Source of the DNA: Aureimonas sp. AU12
GTDB lineage: Bacteria > Pseudomonadota > Alphaproteobacteria > Rhizobiales > Rhizobiaceae
Assembly (NCBI RefSeq): GCF_001463705.1
Contig: NZ_BBWH01000009.1
Location: 49,932-113,931, forward strand
Direction of reading: 5' to 3'
DNA length: 64,000 nt
Positions within the stretch are counted from its first letter, which is position 1, and every line of letters begins with the position of its first letter. The translations under genes and the position numbers were made by a program. Under the pieces are notes generated by a model that was given only the letters and a program-made list of their open reading frames with translations, searched no databases and was not told the origin of the DNA. Positions 26,923-35,641 of this stretch are shown here, piece by piece.

Positions 26923-27225
26923 CTAGCGGCGCGTCGGTTCGCCGGGTGCCGAGGCCTCGATCGCCAAGGCGTGGACGCTCCCGTCGAGCTCGGCCTTCAG
27001 GATCGTGTTGACCAGCCGGTGGCGCTCGACGCGCGAGCGCTCCGCGAAGGCGGCGGAGACGACGCGCACGCGAAAATGCGTTTCGCCGCTGCCGTCGAAC
27101 CCGCCATGGTGGTCGCTGCCGCCGTGGTGGTGGCCGGCGTGAAGATGACTTTCGTTGACGACGACCAGACTTTCCGGTCGCAAGGCTTCGGTCAGCTTCG
27201 CTTCGATCTCGGCCTGTATGGTCAT
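26923..27225 (-). CDS. bolA: BolA family protein with histidine-rich insert
   Basis: BolA proteins partner with monothiol glutaredoxins in Fe-S and iron regulation. The 100-residue product has the BolA core (IEAKLTEALRPESLVVVNES, then THFRVRVVS, then RVERHRLVNTIL and VHALAIEA). Between the second and third strands it carries a histidine-rich stretch, HLHAGHHHGGSDHH, longer than in typical BolA, where a single conserved histidine sits. It is divergent from the J-domain gene; the -35 boxes of the two seem to lie within 15 bases of each other (TTGACA on the minus strand at 27324-27329). Confidence 0.92.
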   Translation of the reverse strand: MTIQAEIEAKLTEALRPESLVVVNESHLHAGHHHGGSDHHGGFDGSGETHFRVRVVSAAFAERSRVERHRLVNTILKAELDGSVHALAIEASAPGEPTRR

Positions 27226-27332
27226 GCTCGCGCCTCGAATATCCGGGACAGCGGCAGGCCGGCATGGTGCCGCCCTCGGAACCGCCTGTGGTCCGCGGTT
27301 CGTTGTGGACGGGTTTTCGAATCTGTCAATTC

Positions 27333-27361
27333 TTGTTCGCTCCCGGTGGGAGCCCCATAAT
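27333..27361 (+). promoter_or_regulatory. Predicted promoter of the J-domain gene (near-leaderless)
   Basis: TTGTTC (27333-27338) and CATAAT (27356-27361) are separated by 17 bases. The -10 ends nine bases before the ATG at 27371, so the expected start site falls at or within three bases of the coding start. Confidence 0.45.
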
Positions 27362-27370
27362 CCGGTCGTG

Positions 27371-27976
27371 ATGAAACTCGATTCCAAATACTTCGACAAG
27401 ATCCGCGTCCGGCCCGATCGGGACGCGCCGAAGAAGACGGCCGCGCCGGTCTGCTGCTGGGACAAGTGCGAGGAGCCGGGCCTCTACAAGGCGCCGCGCG
27501 GTCGCGACCACGAAGGCCAGTACCTGCAGTTCTGCGTCGATCATGTCCGGCTCTACAACAAGTCCTACAACTACTTCTCGGGCCTCGGCGACGAGGACAT
27601 CCAGAAGTACCTGAAGGACTCGCTGACCGGCAATCGCCCGACCTGGACGATGGGATCGAACTCGTCGGGCGCCATGCCCGCCGAGAAGCCGACCGGTCGC
27701 CCCAAGCGCGCCAACGGTCGCTCGCGCGGCGCCTTCAACCTCTTCGCGGACGGCGAAGCAGCGGCCCCGCGACGAAAGGCCCGAACGCTGGAGGTCAAGG
27801 CGCTGCAGACGATGGATCTGGGCGACAACGCTCCGGCCGAGGCGATCCGCCTGCGCTACAAGGCTCTCGTGAAGCAGTATCACCCCGACGCCAACGGCGG
27901 CGACCGCGGGTCCGAGGACCGGCTGCGCGAGGTCATTCAGGCCTACAAGCTTTTGAAGCAGTCGGGCTTCTGTTAA
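27371..27976 (+). CDS. J-domain protein with N-terminal Cys/His cluster
   Basis: The 201-residue product has its J domain at the C-terminal end (about 140-201, with HPD in [10 protein letters not shown]), the reverse of DnaJ. J domains stimulate Hsp70 ATPases. The N-terminal part holds a possible metal site, CCWDKC (28-33) plus FCVDH (54-58). The middle is a basic, low-complexity linker ([15 protein letters not shown]). No Shine-Dalgarno is visible, and GTG at 27368 is directly in front of the ATG. It lies between bolA and cobST, an arrangement I recall as common in Rhizobiales. Confidence 0.9.
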   Translation: MKLDSKYFDKIRVRPDRDAPKKTAAPVCCWDKCEEPGLYKAPRGRDHEGQYLQFCVDHVRLYNKSYNYFSGLGDEDIQKYLKDSLTGNRPTWTMGSNSSGAMPAEKPTGRPKRANGRSRGAFNLFADGEAAAPRRKARTLEVKALQTMDLGDNAPAEAIRLRYKALVKQYHPDANGGDRGSEDRLREVIQAYKLLKQSGFC

Positions 27977-28082
27977 GCGCTGGAATGCCGGTTTCGCGAT
28001 GGATCCGGTTCCGCCCGTCCGGTGGACGTCCGACGACATGGATACAAGGCGCCCGCCCCGAGGTGGCGCCCCTGGAGGTATG

Positions 28083-29069
28083 ATGAGTGCAGCGGAACTG
28101 GAAGTGGCGAACCTCCCCGACGCCATGGTCTCCGTCCGCGAAACCTTCGGTTTCGAAAGCGATCTGAAGGTTCCCGCCTTCACGGCCAGCGACCCGCATG
28201 TGCCCGAGATCGATCCGGACTACCTGTTCGACAAGCCCACGACCCTTGCGATCCTGGCGGGCTTCGCCAAGAACCGCCGCGTCATGGTGTCGGGCTATCA
28301 TGGCACCGGCAAGTCCACGCATATCGAGCAGGTCGCCGCGCGCCTCAACTGGCCCTGCGTGCGCGTCAATCTCGACAGCCATGTCTCGCGCATCGATCTC
28401 GTCGGCAAGGACGCGATCACGGTCAAGGACGGCATGCAGGTCACGGAGTTCCGCGACGGCATCCTGCCGTGGGCCTACCAGAACAACGTCGCGCTCGTGT
28501 TCGACGAGTACGATGCCGGCCGTCCCGACGTGATGTTCGTGATCCAGCGCGTGCTCGAATCGTCGGGCCGCCTGACGCTGCTCGATCAGGCGCGCGTCAT
28601 CCGCCCGCACCCCGCCTTCCGACTCTTCGCCACCGCCAACACGGTGGGCCTCGGCGATACGACGGGCCTTTATCACGGCACCCAGCAGATCAATCAGGCG
28701 CAGATGGATCGCTGGTCCATCGTCACCGTCCTGAACTACCTGCCGCACGACAACGAGGTCGGCATCGTCGTCGCCAAGGCCCGCCACTTCGCCACGAAGG
28801 ACGGCCGCGCCAAGGTCTCGAAGATGGTGCGCGTCGCCGACCTGACGCGCGCCGCCTTCGTCAATGGCGACCTCTCGACGGTGATGAGCCCGCGCACGGT
28901 CATCACCTGGGCCGAAAACGCCGAGATCTTCGGCAACATCGGCTTCGCCTTCCGCCTGACTTTCCTCAACAAGTGCGACGACCTCGAGCGTCCGTTGGTC
29001 GCCGAGTTCTACCAGCGCGCCTTCGGCGAGGAACTGCCGGAGTCGGCGGCGAACATGGTTCTGGACTAG
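28083..29069 (+). CDS. cobS: Aerobic cobaltochelatase subunit CobS
   Basis: CobS is the AAA+ ATPase that with CobT and CobN inserts cobalt into hydrogenobyrinic acid diamide in the aerobic vitamin B12 pathway. The 328-residue product has Walker [10 protein letters not shown] (71-79), Walker [10 protein letters not shown] and sensor motif FATANTVG. An ATGATG doublet follows a GGAGGT. The second ATG (28083) gives better spacing and the family N-terminus [13 protein letters not shown]. cobT begins 14 bases downstream; cobN is not in this window. Confidence 0.97.
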   Translation: MSAAELEVANLPDAMVSVRETFGFESDLKVPAFTASDPHVPEIDPDYLFDKPTTLAILAGFAKNRRVMVSGYHGTGKSTHIEQVAARLNWPCVRVNLDSHVSRIDLVGKDAITVKDGMQVTEFRDGILPWAYQNNVALVFDEYDAGRPDVMFVIQRVLESSGRLTLLDQARVIRPHPAFRLFATANTVGLGDTTGLYHGTQQINQAQMDRWSIVTVLNYLPHDNEVGIVVAKARHFATKDGRAKVSKMVRVADLTRAAFVNGDLSTVMSPRTVITWAENAEIFGNIGFAFRLTFLNKCDDLERPLVAEFYQRAFGEELPESAANMVLD

Positions 29070-29083
29070 AAGGCACCAAAGCC

Positions 29084-30988
29084 ATGTCGCGCATCGGCGA
29101 TAATTCCGCAAAGGGCGCTCGCGCCAAGACGCAGGATCGCGAGCCGTTCCGGCGCGCCGTGGCCGGTTGCATGCGCGCCATCGCCGGCGACGGCGAGCTG
29201 GAGATCGTCTACGGCAACGAGCGGCCGGGGCTGACGGGCGAGCGCGCCCGCCTGCCCGAACTGCCCAAGCGCGCGATGGCGGGCGACGTCGCCATCACCC
29301 GCGGCCTCGGCGACGCGATGGCACTGCGCAAGGCCCGCCACGACGCCCGCATTCATGCGACGCTCTCGCCCGAAGGGCGCGGCGCACGTGCCGTGTTCGA
29401 CGCGGTGGAGCAGGCGCGCTGCGAATCGATCGGCGCCAACGCCATGCCCGGCGTCGCCGCCAATCTGGGCGCGATGCTCGAGGACAAGTACCTCCGCTCC
29501 AATCTCGCCGACGTCACCGACCGCGCCGAGGCGCCGATCGAGGACGCCGTGGCGCTGATGGTGCGCGAGAAGCTGACGGGGCGCCCGATCCCGGCGAGCG
29601 GACAGGCCGTGGTCGACGTCTGGCGCGACTGGATCGAGGAGAAGGCCGGCGGGAAGTTCGAGCGGCTCGGCGAGACCGTCGAGGACCAGCGCTCGTTCGC
29701 CAAGGCGATCCGCGACATGCTCGTCTCGATGGAGATGGCGGAGGAATTCGCCGACGACACCGAGAACCAGGATGACGAGAGCGAGGAAGAGGCCGGCGAC
29801 AACCAGAGCCGCGACTCCGAGGACGGCGGCGCCGAGAAGGACGCGGGCGAGGACGAGGCCGAGCCGCAGGAATCCGAGGGCGAATCCGAGAGCGAGGACG
29901 CCGCCGAGGCCGAGACGTCCGAAGTCACCGCCGAGGATCCCGTCTACGACGAGGAGCCCGATTCGGAAACCCCCGGCGAATCGCGCCGTCCCAACCAGGC
30001 GATGCCGCGCGATCTCGGCGACACCGACTACCGCGTCTTCGCCGAGACCTTCGACGAGACGATCCCCGCCGAGGAACTCTGCGACGAAGCCGAGCTGGAG
30101 CGTCTGCGCTCCTTCCTCGACAAGCAGCTCGTCTCGCTGCAGGGCGCGGTCGGGCGCCTCGCCAACCGCCTGCAGCGCCGCCTCATGGCGCAGCAGAACC
30201 GCTCTTGGGACTTCGATCTCGAAGAGGGCTATCTCGACACGGCGCGACTGACACGGCTCGTCACCGACCCCATGCAGCCGCTCTCCTTCAAGATGGAGCG
30301 CGACACCGACTTCCGCGACACGATCGTCACGCTGCTCATCGACAATTCCGGCTCGATGCGCGGGCGCCCGATCACGGTCGCCGCAACCTGCGCCGACATT
30401 CTCGCCCGCACGCTGGAGCGCTGCGGCGTCAAGGTCGAGGTGCTCGGCTTCACGACGCGCGCCTGGAAGGGCGGGCAGTCGCGCGAGGCGTGGCTGAAGG
30501 CCGGCAAGCCGCAAAAGCCCGGCCGCCTCAACGACATCCGCCACATCATCTACAAGTCGGCCGACGCGCCCTGGCGCCGGGCGCGGCGCAATCTCGGCCT
30601 GATGATGCGCGAGGGCCTCCTGAAGGAGAACATCGACGGCGAGGCGCTGATCTGGGCGCACAATCGGCTGCTGGCGCGCTCCGAGCAGCGGCGCATCCTG
30701 ATGATGATCTCGGACGGCGCGCCGGTCGATGATTCGACGCTGTCGGTGAACCCCGGCAACTATCTGGAGCGGCATCTGCGCGCCGTGATCGAGGAGATCG
30801 AGACCCGCTCGCCGGTGGAGCTCCTCGCCATCGGCATCGGGCACGACGTGACTCGCTACTACCGCCGCGCCGTGACGATCACCGACGCCGAGGAGCTGGC
30901 GGGCGCGATGACCGAACAGCTCGCCGCACTCTTCGAGGACGAGGGCGCGGTGCCCGTACGCCGGCGAAGGGCGGGCGGCGCCCGCTGA
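29084..30988 (+). CDS. cobT: Aerobic cobaltochelatase subunit CobT
   Basis: CobT forms the two-tiered ring with CobS and bears a von Willebrand A domain that contacts CobN. The 634-residue product has an N-terminal helical domain, a long acidic linker (about 222-302, runs of Glu, Asp and Ser), and a C-terminal VWA domain with the metal-site motif DNSGSM (420-425) and SDGAPVDDS. The layout matches CobT of Rhizobiales. The stop shares one base with the start of the following gene (TGATG), so translation may be coupled to the phytase-like gene. Confidence 0.96.
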   Translation: MSRIGDNSAKGARAKTQDREPFRRAVAGCMRAIAGDGELEIVYGNERPGLTGERARLPELPKRAMAGDVAITRGLGDAMALRKARHDARIHATLSPEGRGARAVFDAVEQARCESIGANAMPGVAANLGAMLEDKYLRSNLADVTDRAEAPIEDAVALMVREKLTGRPIPASGQAVVDVWRDWIEEKAGGKFERLGETVEDQRSFAKAIRDMLVSMEMAEEFADDTENQDDESEEEAGDNQSRDSEDGGAEKDAGEDEAEPQESEGESESEDAAEAETSEVTAEDPVYDEEPDSETPGESRRPNQAMPRDLGDTDYRVFAETFDETIPAEELCDEAELERLRSFLDKQLVSLQGAVGRLANRLQRRLMAQQNRSWDFDLEEGYLDTARLTRLVTDPMQPLSFKMERDTDFRDTIVTLLIDNSGSMRGRPITVAATCADILARTLERCGVKVEVLGFTTRAWKGGQSREAWLKAGKPQKPGRLNDIRHIIYKSADAPWRRARRNLGLMMREGLLKENIDGEALIWAHNRLLARSEQRRILMMISDGAPVDDSTLSVNPGNYLERHLRAVIEEIETRSPVELLAIGIGHDVTRYYRRAVTITDAEELAGAMTEQLAALFEDEGAVPVRRRRAGGAR

Positions 30989-32049
30989 TGCGGCTTCTCG
31001 GTCGCACGCGCCGCAGGCTTCTGGCGGTGGGGCTGCTCGCCTGCGTCGCGACGCTCGGCAACGGCATGCCGCTCGTCGCGGCGACCGACCGCCTCACCGT
31101 CGAGTCGCGCGAAATTCCCCGGTTCGAGATCGGCTCGGATCGCCGACGCTTCGGCGATCTCGAGTTTCGCGGCGGTTTCTCCTATCGCAGTTCGAACCGC
31201 GACCTCGCCAGCATCTCCTCGATCCGCATGCGCGACGGCGGGCGCCGCTTTCTGGCCGTGGCCGATACCGGACTGTGGTTCGCGGGCGAGATCCGGCGCG
31301 ATGCGGCGGGCCGCCCGATCGGCATCGAAGAGGCGCGGCTGGCGCCGATCCTCGACCCGCTGGGGCGAACCTACGAGCGCAAGAGCGATGTGGATGCCGA
31401 AGGGCTCGCCCTTGGCGGCGACCACGCGCTCGTGTCGTTCGAAGGCAAGCACCGCATCGCCTCCTACGCGCTCGACGGGCCGGATGCCCTCCCCTTCGGC
31501 TCGCGGCCAGAGCCCGTGCCGATGCCTCTGAGCCGGCGCGAGCTGCGCTCCAACGGCGGCATCGAGACGATCGCCGTGGCGCCGGGTCGTGGAGCGCTCG
31601 CAGGCGAGACGGTGATCGTCGCGGAGCGATCGATCGACGCTAAGGGCAACTTCTACGGCGCCGTCCTCGGTCGCGGGACCAGGGGCCTGTTCTCGGTCCG
31701 TCGGGAGGCCCCCTGGGCGATCACCGATGGCGCCTTCACGGCCGACGGCGCGCATCTGATGCTGCTGGAGCGGCGCTACGAAGGGTTCGGGCGAATCGGC
31801 ATGCGCATCCGCAAGATCGCTGCCGCCGACATTCGCCAGGGGGCGGTGGTGGACGGCCCCGTGCTGATCAACGCCGATCTCGGCGACGAGATCGACAATA
31901 TGGAAGGGCTCGATCTCTGGCAGGATGCCGCCGGCGACACGATCCTGTCGATCGTTTCCGACGACAACGGATCCTTCTTCCAGCGCAATCTCTATCTGGA
32001 GTTCCGCCTGGTCCCAGGCAACGAGGGCGCTCCCGCGCCCTCGAACTGA
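30988..32049 (+). CDS. Exported phytase-like (esterase-like) domain protein
   Basis: The 353-residue product has a signal peptide ([26 protein letters not shown], cleavage near VAATD) and the phytase-like beta-propeller fold named in Pfam as Phytase-like. Motifs seen are ISSIRMRDGGRRFLAVADTG, DVDAEGLAL, NGGIETIA and DNMEGLDLW. Enzyme activity is unproven for most members. It is coupled to cobT by a one-base overlap, an arrangement I recall from rhizobia, though no link to cobalamin is known. Confidence 0.88.
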   Translation: MRLLGRTRRRLLAVGLLACVATLGNGMPLVAATDRLTVESREIPRFEIGSDRRRFGDLEFRGGFSYRSSNRDLASISSIRMRDGGRRFLAVADTGLWFAGEIRRDAAGRPIGIEEARLAPILDPLGRTYERKSDVDAEGLALGGDHALVSFEGKHRIASYALDGPDALPFGSRPEPVPMPLSRRELRSNGGIETIAVAPGRGALAGETVIVAERSIDAKGNFYGAVLGRGTRGLFSVRREAPWAITDGAFTADGAHLMLLERRYEGFGRIGMRIRKIAAADIRQGAVVDGPVLINADLGDEIDNMEGLDLWQDAAGDTILSIVSDDNGSFFQRNLYLEFRLVPGNEGAPAPSN

Positions 32050-32083
32050 AGCCTCCAGCAGCCACCGCTGCTGGCGACCCAAT

Positions 32084-32776
32084 TCAAAGCGCGATGCGCG
32101 GCGCGTCGCGGAAGGGTAGCACCGCGTTGACGATCAGCCGGTAGGGCACCAGCCCGAACACCGCGATCAGCAGCTTCACCGTGAAATCGCCGAGCGCCCA
32201 CGAGATCCAGCGGGGCGCTTCCGTGGCGAGGACACCGAAGAGCGGGGCGGCCTGCAGCGCGAACTCGTCGTTGGCGCCCAGGATGACGAAGGCCGGCGCG
32301 AAGGCGACCGAGAAGAAGACGGTGGTGTCGAGCACCGATCCGGCGACCGAGGAGGCAGCGGGCGCCTTCCACCACGAGCGCTGGCGCAGGCGGTTGAACA
32401 CGGCGATGTCGAGGAGCTGGGCGGCCAGGAAAGCGCAGCCTGAGGCCATGGCGATCCGCGCCAGCCGGTCGCCCGCGGTGGCGAATTCCAGCAGCCCAAA
32501 ATGGAAGAGCAGCGGCGGCACGATGATCGATGAGGCGATCGCCAGCGCGAAGCCGAGATAGACGACGCGGCGCGCGATCCGTGGACCGAACAGGCGGTTG
32601 TTCAGGTCGGTGACGAGGAAGGCGAAGGGATAGGTGAAGGCGCCCCAGGTCAACACGTCGCCGAGTGCGAGGCTGCCGAGATGGCCCTGCACCGGAAACT
32701 GGACGAGGACGTTGGAGGCGAGGACGATGAGCGTCATCGCGGCGACGGGCAGCACGAGCAGGCCGGGTCGGGTCAT
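32084..32776 (-). CDS. Queuosine precursor transporter (YhhQ/VUT family)
   Basis: The 230-residue membrane protein imports the queuosine precursors preQ0 or preQ1. It has six predicted helices, with the family motifs LASNVLVQFP, GAFTYPFAFLVTDL and GSVLDTTVFFSVAF. Two starts are possible: ATG 32791 (MDRPAMTRPG) or ATG 32776 (MTRPGLLVLP). The second fits family length, and the first lies in the tail of a candidate preQ1-I riboswitch (32788-32818), which supports both the assignment and ligand-controlled translation. No queuosine synthesis gene lies in the window, so salvage seems likely. Confidence 0.9.
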   Translation of the reverse strand: MTRPGLLVLPVAAMTLIVLASNVLVQFPVQGHLGSLALGDVLTWGAFTYPFAFLVTDLNNRLFGPRIARRVVYLGFALAIASSIIVPPLLFHFGLLEFATAGDRLARIAMASGCAFLAAQLLDIAVFNRLRQRSWWKAPAASSVAGSVLDTTVFFSVAFAPAFVILGANDEFALQAAPLFGVLATEAPRWISWALGDFTVKLLIAVFGLVPYRLIVNAVLPFRDAPRIAL

Positions 32777-32787
32777 GGCGGGTCGAT

Positions 32788-32818
32788 CCATTTTTTTAAG
32801 CTGGGGTATGGCACCAGC
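32788..32818 (-). promoter_or_regulatory. Candidate preQ1-I riboswitch controlling the queuosine precursor transporter
   Basis: Read on the minus strand, a five-pair stem GCTGG/CCAGC (32818-32814 with 32804-32800) closes a nine-base loop TGCCATACC. An A-rich tail TTAAAAAAATGG follows. Loop bases CCAT (32811-32808) can pair with ATGG in the tail (32791-32788), giving the H-type pseudoknot of preQ1-I aptamers. The ACCCCAG then TTAA run matches the Thermoanaerobacter tengcongensis aptamer closely (from memory). P2 would hide the first ATG or the weak ribosome-binding site of the second. Ligand binding is inferred. Confidence 0.68.
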
Positions 32819-32839
32819 GAGAGTTAGATGGGACCGCAG

Positions 32840-33253
32840 TTACTTCGCTGCGGTGTTTCGGGCTTGCACCTCGACCACCAAGCGGTCGCGCTCGGGACTG
32901 GCAGACCCGCGGAGGATCTTGCGCTCCTCTGCGGAGACGCGTGTGGCGAGGTAGCCGCGGTCACGCATGCACTGCGCCGTCAGCTGATACTTCTCGATCG
33001 ATTTGGAAATGCCTTTGGCAACACCGGCTGCCGCGGCACCCGACACGGTGCCGGAAGGGTTGAGCAAAGGTCGCTGGTAGGCCCCGCTCTCGACGTTGTC
33101 GCGGCATGAGGCGTAGTCCGGCTCCCAGCTATCGCCCGGCCTGTCGGCACGAATGAACTCGCTGGGAAGTGACGCGCACCCTGACAAAAAAAGAAACGCT
33201 GCCCCAAGAGCAGCGTTTCTCTGAACCGATCCGATCGAAACCGACAAGAGCAT
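32840..33253 (-). CDS. Small putative lipoprotein downstream of rpmB
   Basis: The 137-residue product has a lipoprotein signal with hydrophobic core AALGAAFLFL and lipobox LSGC (cysteine 26). The mature part has SWEPDYASCRDNVESGAYQR and YQLTAQCMRDRGYL, two cysteines likely paired, and a glycine/alanine-rich stretch. I recognise no family with certainty. The ATG at 33253 is nine bases after the rpmB stop. Codons 12-23, the core of the signal peptide, are formed by the perfect hairpin and T run of an intrinsic terminator (33186-33220). No later start would leave a usable signal, so the overlap seems real. Confidence 0.75.
   Translation of the reverse strand: MLLSVSIGSVQRNAALGAAFLFLSGCASLPSEFIRADRPGDSWEPDYASCRDNVESGAYQRPLLNPSGTVSGAAAAGVAKGISKSIEKYQLTAQCMRDRGYLATRVSAEERKILRGSASPERDRLVVEVQARNTAAK
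33186..33220 (-). terminator. Intrinsic terminator of rpmB inside the lipoprotein signal-peptide codons
   Basis: On the minus strand a perfect 11-base stem AGAAACGCTGC/GCAGCGTTTCT closes a seven-base loop and is followed by six further T. It begins 43 bases after the rpmB stop and lies wholly within codons 12-23 of the next gene. Confidence 0.88.
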
Positions 33254-33262
33254 ACCTGGAAA

Positions 33263-33562
33263 TCAGGCGGCTTCGGCGGTCGCTGCGGTCTTCTTGGCGA
33301 TCTGGCGCTTCAGCAGCTTGGCGCGCTGCGACAGATCGGTCTCGGGAGCCTTGGTCAGGAAGGCGTCGAGGCCGCCGCGGTGCTCGACCGACCGCAGCGC
33401 ATGGGCGCTGACACGCAGGCGGAAACGCTGGCCGAGCGAGTCGGAGATCAGCGTGACCTGGCACAGGTTGGGCAGGAACCGGCGACGCGTCTTGTTGTTC
33501 GCGTGGCTGACATTGTTACCGGACTGGACGGCCTTGCCGGTCAGTTCGCAAGCGCGTGACAT
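33263..33562 (-). CDS. rpmB: 50S ribosomal protein L28
   Basis: L28 is a small protein of the large ribosomal subunit. The 99-residue product starts [29 protein letters not shown], the alphaproteobacterial L28 N-terminus; only the first part is quoted in other databases as a signature (CELTGK with GNNVSHANN). The ATG at 33562 follows GAAAGGTG. The open frame reaches further upstream without family support. It has its own promoter and a strong terminator. Confidence 0.97.
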   Translation of the reverse strand: MSRACELTGKAVQSGNNVSHANNKTRRRFLPNLCQVTLISDSLGQRFRLRVSAHALRSVEHRGGLDAFLTKAPETDLSQRAKLLKRQIAKKTAATAEAA

Positions 33563-33664
33563 GGGATCACCTTTCAAACGTTCGATACGGCCTTCCGGGG
33601 CGCGCCGCCACCGAAACGGCAGCGCGATCATCGACCCCATGGCATGATCGGAAAATCGATCGTC

Positions 33665-33693
33665 CCTATAGTCGCCACCGGCCATTGCGTCAA
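33665..33693 (-). promoter_or_regulatory. Predicted sigma-70 promoter of rpmB
   Basis: On the minus strand TTGACG (33693-33688) and TATAGG (33670-33665) are separated by exactly 17 bases. It would give a leader of about 95 bases before the rpmB start. Confidence 0.65.
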
Positions 33694-33862
33694 CCCGGCC
33701 CCGCCGTCTGGAAGCGACGGGATCGGCCGCTACGTGGGGTTAGCGGGCTTCGCGAAAGACGCGACGGCCCGACTCATATCCCCGTGAGCAACGCATCCAT
33801 GCCATGATTCCGCTGTCGTCTCCACCCCGAATGCCCCCTCGCGCCAGACTCAGGAACCGTCC

Positions 33863-34645
33863 ATGCTTCGCCGCCTCGCCGCCAGCGCGCTCGTCCTCGC
33901 CGGTCTCACGTCGAGCGCCGGGGCCGCACCCGAAGTGCTGACGACGACTTACGCGATCTCTCTGATCGGCCTGCCCGTGGGGCGTGCGAGCTTCGCCACG
34001 ACGCTCGATGGGCCGCGCTACAAGGTGGAGGGAACGCTGTCCTCGGCAGGGCTGGCCGAACTCGTCTCGTCGACGAAGGGCACGAGCTCGGTCTCCGGGC
34101 GCATCGCGGGCGATCGCCTCTTCGCCGAGCGCTACCGCCTCGCTTATACGAGCGACGCCAAGTCGTGGTCCTCGGACGTGCGCTTTCGCGGGGGCCGCGC
34201 CGTGTCGGCCAGCGTCGCGCCGCCGCCGCGCAATCCGCCCCATGCCGACTTCCTGCCGGTGCTGCCCGCGCAGCTCGCCTCGGTGGTGGATCCGCTGAGC
34301 GGCCTGATGCTGAAGCCCGCCAAGGCCGATCCCGCCTCGCTCTGCGCGCGCAAGGTGCCCTTCTACGACGGCTGGTCGCGGCTCGATCTCGCGCTCTCGC
34401 CCAATGGCCTGCGCGATTTTTCGGCTGACGGATTCGAGGGCAAGGCGATCGTCTGCAACGTCCGCGTCCAGGCCGTCAGCGGCTACCGGACCTCATCGAA
34501 CGGCATCAAGTATCTGAGCAACCGGGTGCTGCAGATCTGGTTCGCGCCGGTGCGCGGCAGCGGGATCTATGCGCCTGTCTACGTGCGCATTCCCACCGAG
34601 GTCGGGCCGCTGTCGCTGACGGCCACGACCTTCGCCAAGCCCTGA
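33863..34645 (+). CDS. DUF3108 domain periplasmic protein
   Basis: The 260-residue product has a signal peptide (MLRRLAASALVLAGLTSSAGA, cleavage before APEV) and the DUF3108 fold: TTTYAISLIGLPVGRASF, then DPLSGLMLKP and a C-terminal PVYVRIPTEVGPLSLTA. Two cysteines (in SLCARK and IVCNV) may pair. DUF3108 proteins are exported and of unknown role, possibly envelope-related. It is divergent from rpmB, a neighbour pair I recall from other Rhizobiales. Confidence 0.9.
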   Translation: MLRRLAASALVLAGLTSSAGAAPEVLTTTYAISLIGLPVGRASFATTLDGPRYKVEGTLSSAGLAELVSSTKGTSSVSGRIAGDRLFAERYRLAYTSDAKSWSSDVRFRGGRAVSASVAPPPRNPPHADFLPVLPAQLASVVDPLSGLMLKPAKADPASLCARKVPFYDGWSRLDLALSPNGLRDFSADGFEGKAIVCNVRVQAVSGYRTSSNGIKYLSNRVLQIWFAPVRGSGIYAPVYVRIPTEVGPLSLTATTFAKP

Positions 34646-34649
34646 CAGC

Positions 34650-35489
34650 TCAAAGGTCCAAGGCACCCTCGATGAGGATCCGCGTTTCGCCGCCGACGAG
34701 GACCCGGCCGTCGTCGGCGGGCCGGATGTGGACGCGGCCGAGGCGCCCGAGCGCGGTGCCCTGCGACACGCTGTAGGGCGCGTCGAGGCGACCGGTCGCC
34801 TGCCGCCAGCAGGCGATCGCGGCGTTGAGGGAACCGGTGATCGGGTCCTCCTTCACGCCATGCCAGATGTCGATCATCCGCACCTCGAAATCCGCTTCGG
34901 CGCCGGCCTCGTGCGGCCCAATCAGGCCGATGCAGCGCTCGGTCGGGAAATGCGCGCCGGCGGCGTCGGCCCGCAAGACGGCGCTCGCGCTGCGCAGTTC
35001 CAGCACCTCCCATTCCGGGCCGTTGACGAGATAGGCCGAACCCACGACGTCGGCGGGATCGAGCCGCATCACGACGGTGAGTTCGCGCACACGCTCCTCG
35101 CCGAGCGGCTCGATGTGGGTCTTGGGCGCGACGAACGCCGGAACCGGGCCGTCGCCGTGAATCTCGATGATCCCCACCGCGCATTCCTGCCGCACGAAGC
35201 CGGCCTCGGCGGGGGTGCCGCCGGCATGCAGCCAGGCGGCGCAGCTTCCGAGCGTCGGGTGGCCGGCAAAGGGCAGTTCGCGGGTCGTGGTGAAGATGCG
35301 CACACGGTAGTCGGCAGCGCTTGCGTCGGTCGGCGGCAGAAGGAAGGTCGTCTCGGCAAGGTTGGTCCAGGCCGCGAAGCGCTGCATCGCCTCGTCCGAC
35401 AGGCCCTCCCCGTCGAGAACCACGGCGAGGCCGTTGCCGCGCGTCGCCACGGACGTGAACACGTCGCACTGAATGAACCGTCGTTTCAT
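34650..35489 (-). CDS. PhzF family isomerase
   Basis: PhzF-type enzymes are cofactor-free isomerases or epimerases; most bacterial members have no known substrate. The 279-residue product starts MKRRFIQCDVFTS and has the family motifs GNGLAVVLDG, TNLAETTFLLPP with its conserved glutamate, FAGHPTLG and a C-terminal EDPITGSLNAAI. ATG 35489 follows GAGGAAGTG at good spacing; a GTG three codons earlier (35498) is possible. It is convergent with the DUF3108 gene and divergent from the DMT exporter. Confidence 0.92.
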   Translation of the reverse strand: MKRRFIQCDVFTSVATRGNGLAVVLDGEGLSDEAMQRFAAWTNLAETTFLLPPTDASAADYRVRIFTTTRELPFAGHPTLGSCAAWLHAGGTPAEAGFVRQECAVGIIEIHGDGPVPAFVAPKTHIEPLGEERVRELTVVMRLDPADVVGSAYLVNGPEWEVLELRSASAVLRADAAGAHFPTERCIGLIGPHEAGAEADFEVRMIDIWHGVKEDPITGSLNAAIACWRQATGRLDAPYSVSQGTALGRLGRVHIRPADDGRVLVGGETRILIEGALDL

Positions 35490-35641
35490 GCGAATCACTT
35501 CCTCGCTGAGAGCCGGAAACTAACGGTGCCAACATGACATGCCGACGTCGGTGTGCGGTCGGCAAAGTCAGCTCCCGCGATTTGACCCGGCCGGCGGCCT
35601 CGGCTAGGCGCGGATCTCCGAACTTGGGCGAGCGGGACGAC

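Noticed and set aside
27977..28082. Cobalamin riboswitch upstream of cobS
   Set aside because: No B12-box-like GCCACTG sequence and too little space (106 bases).
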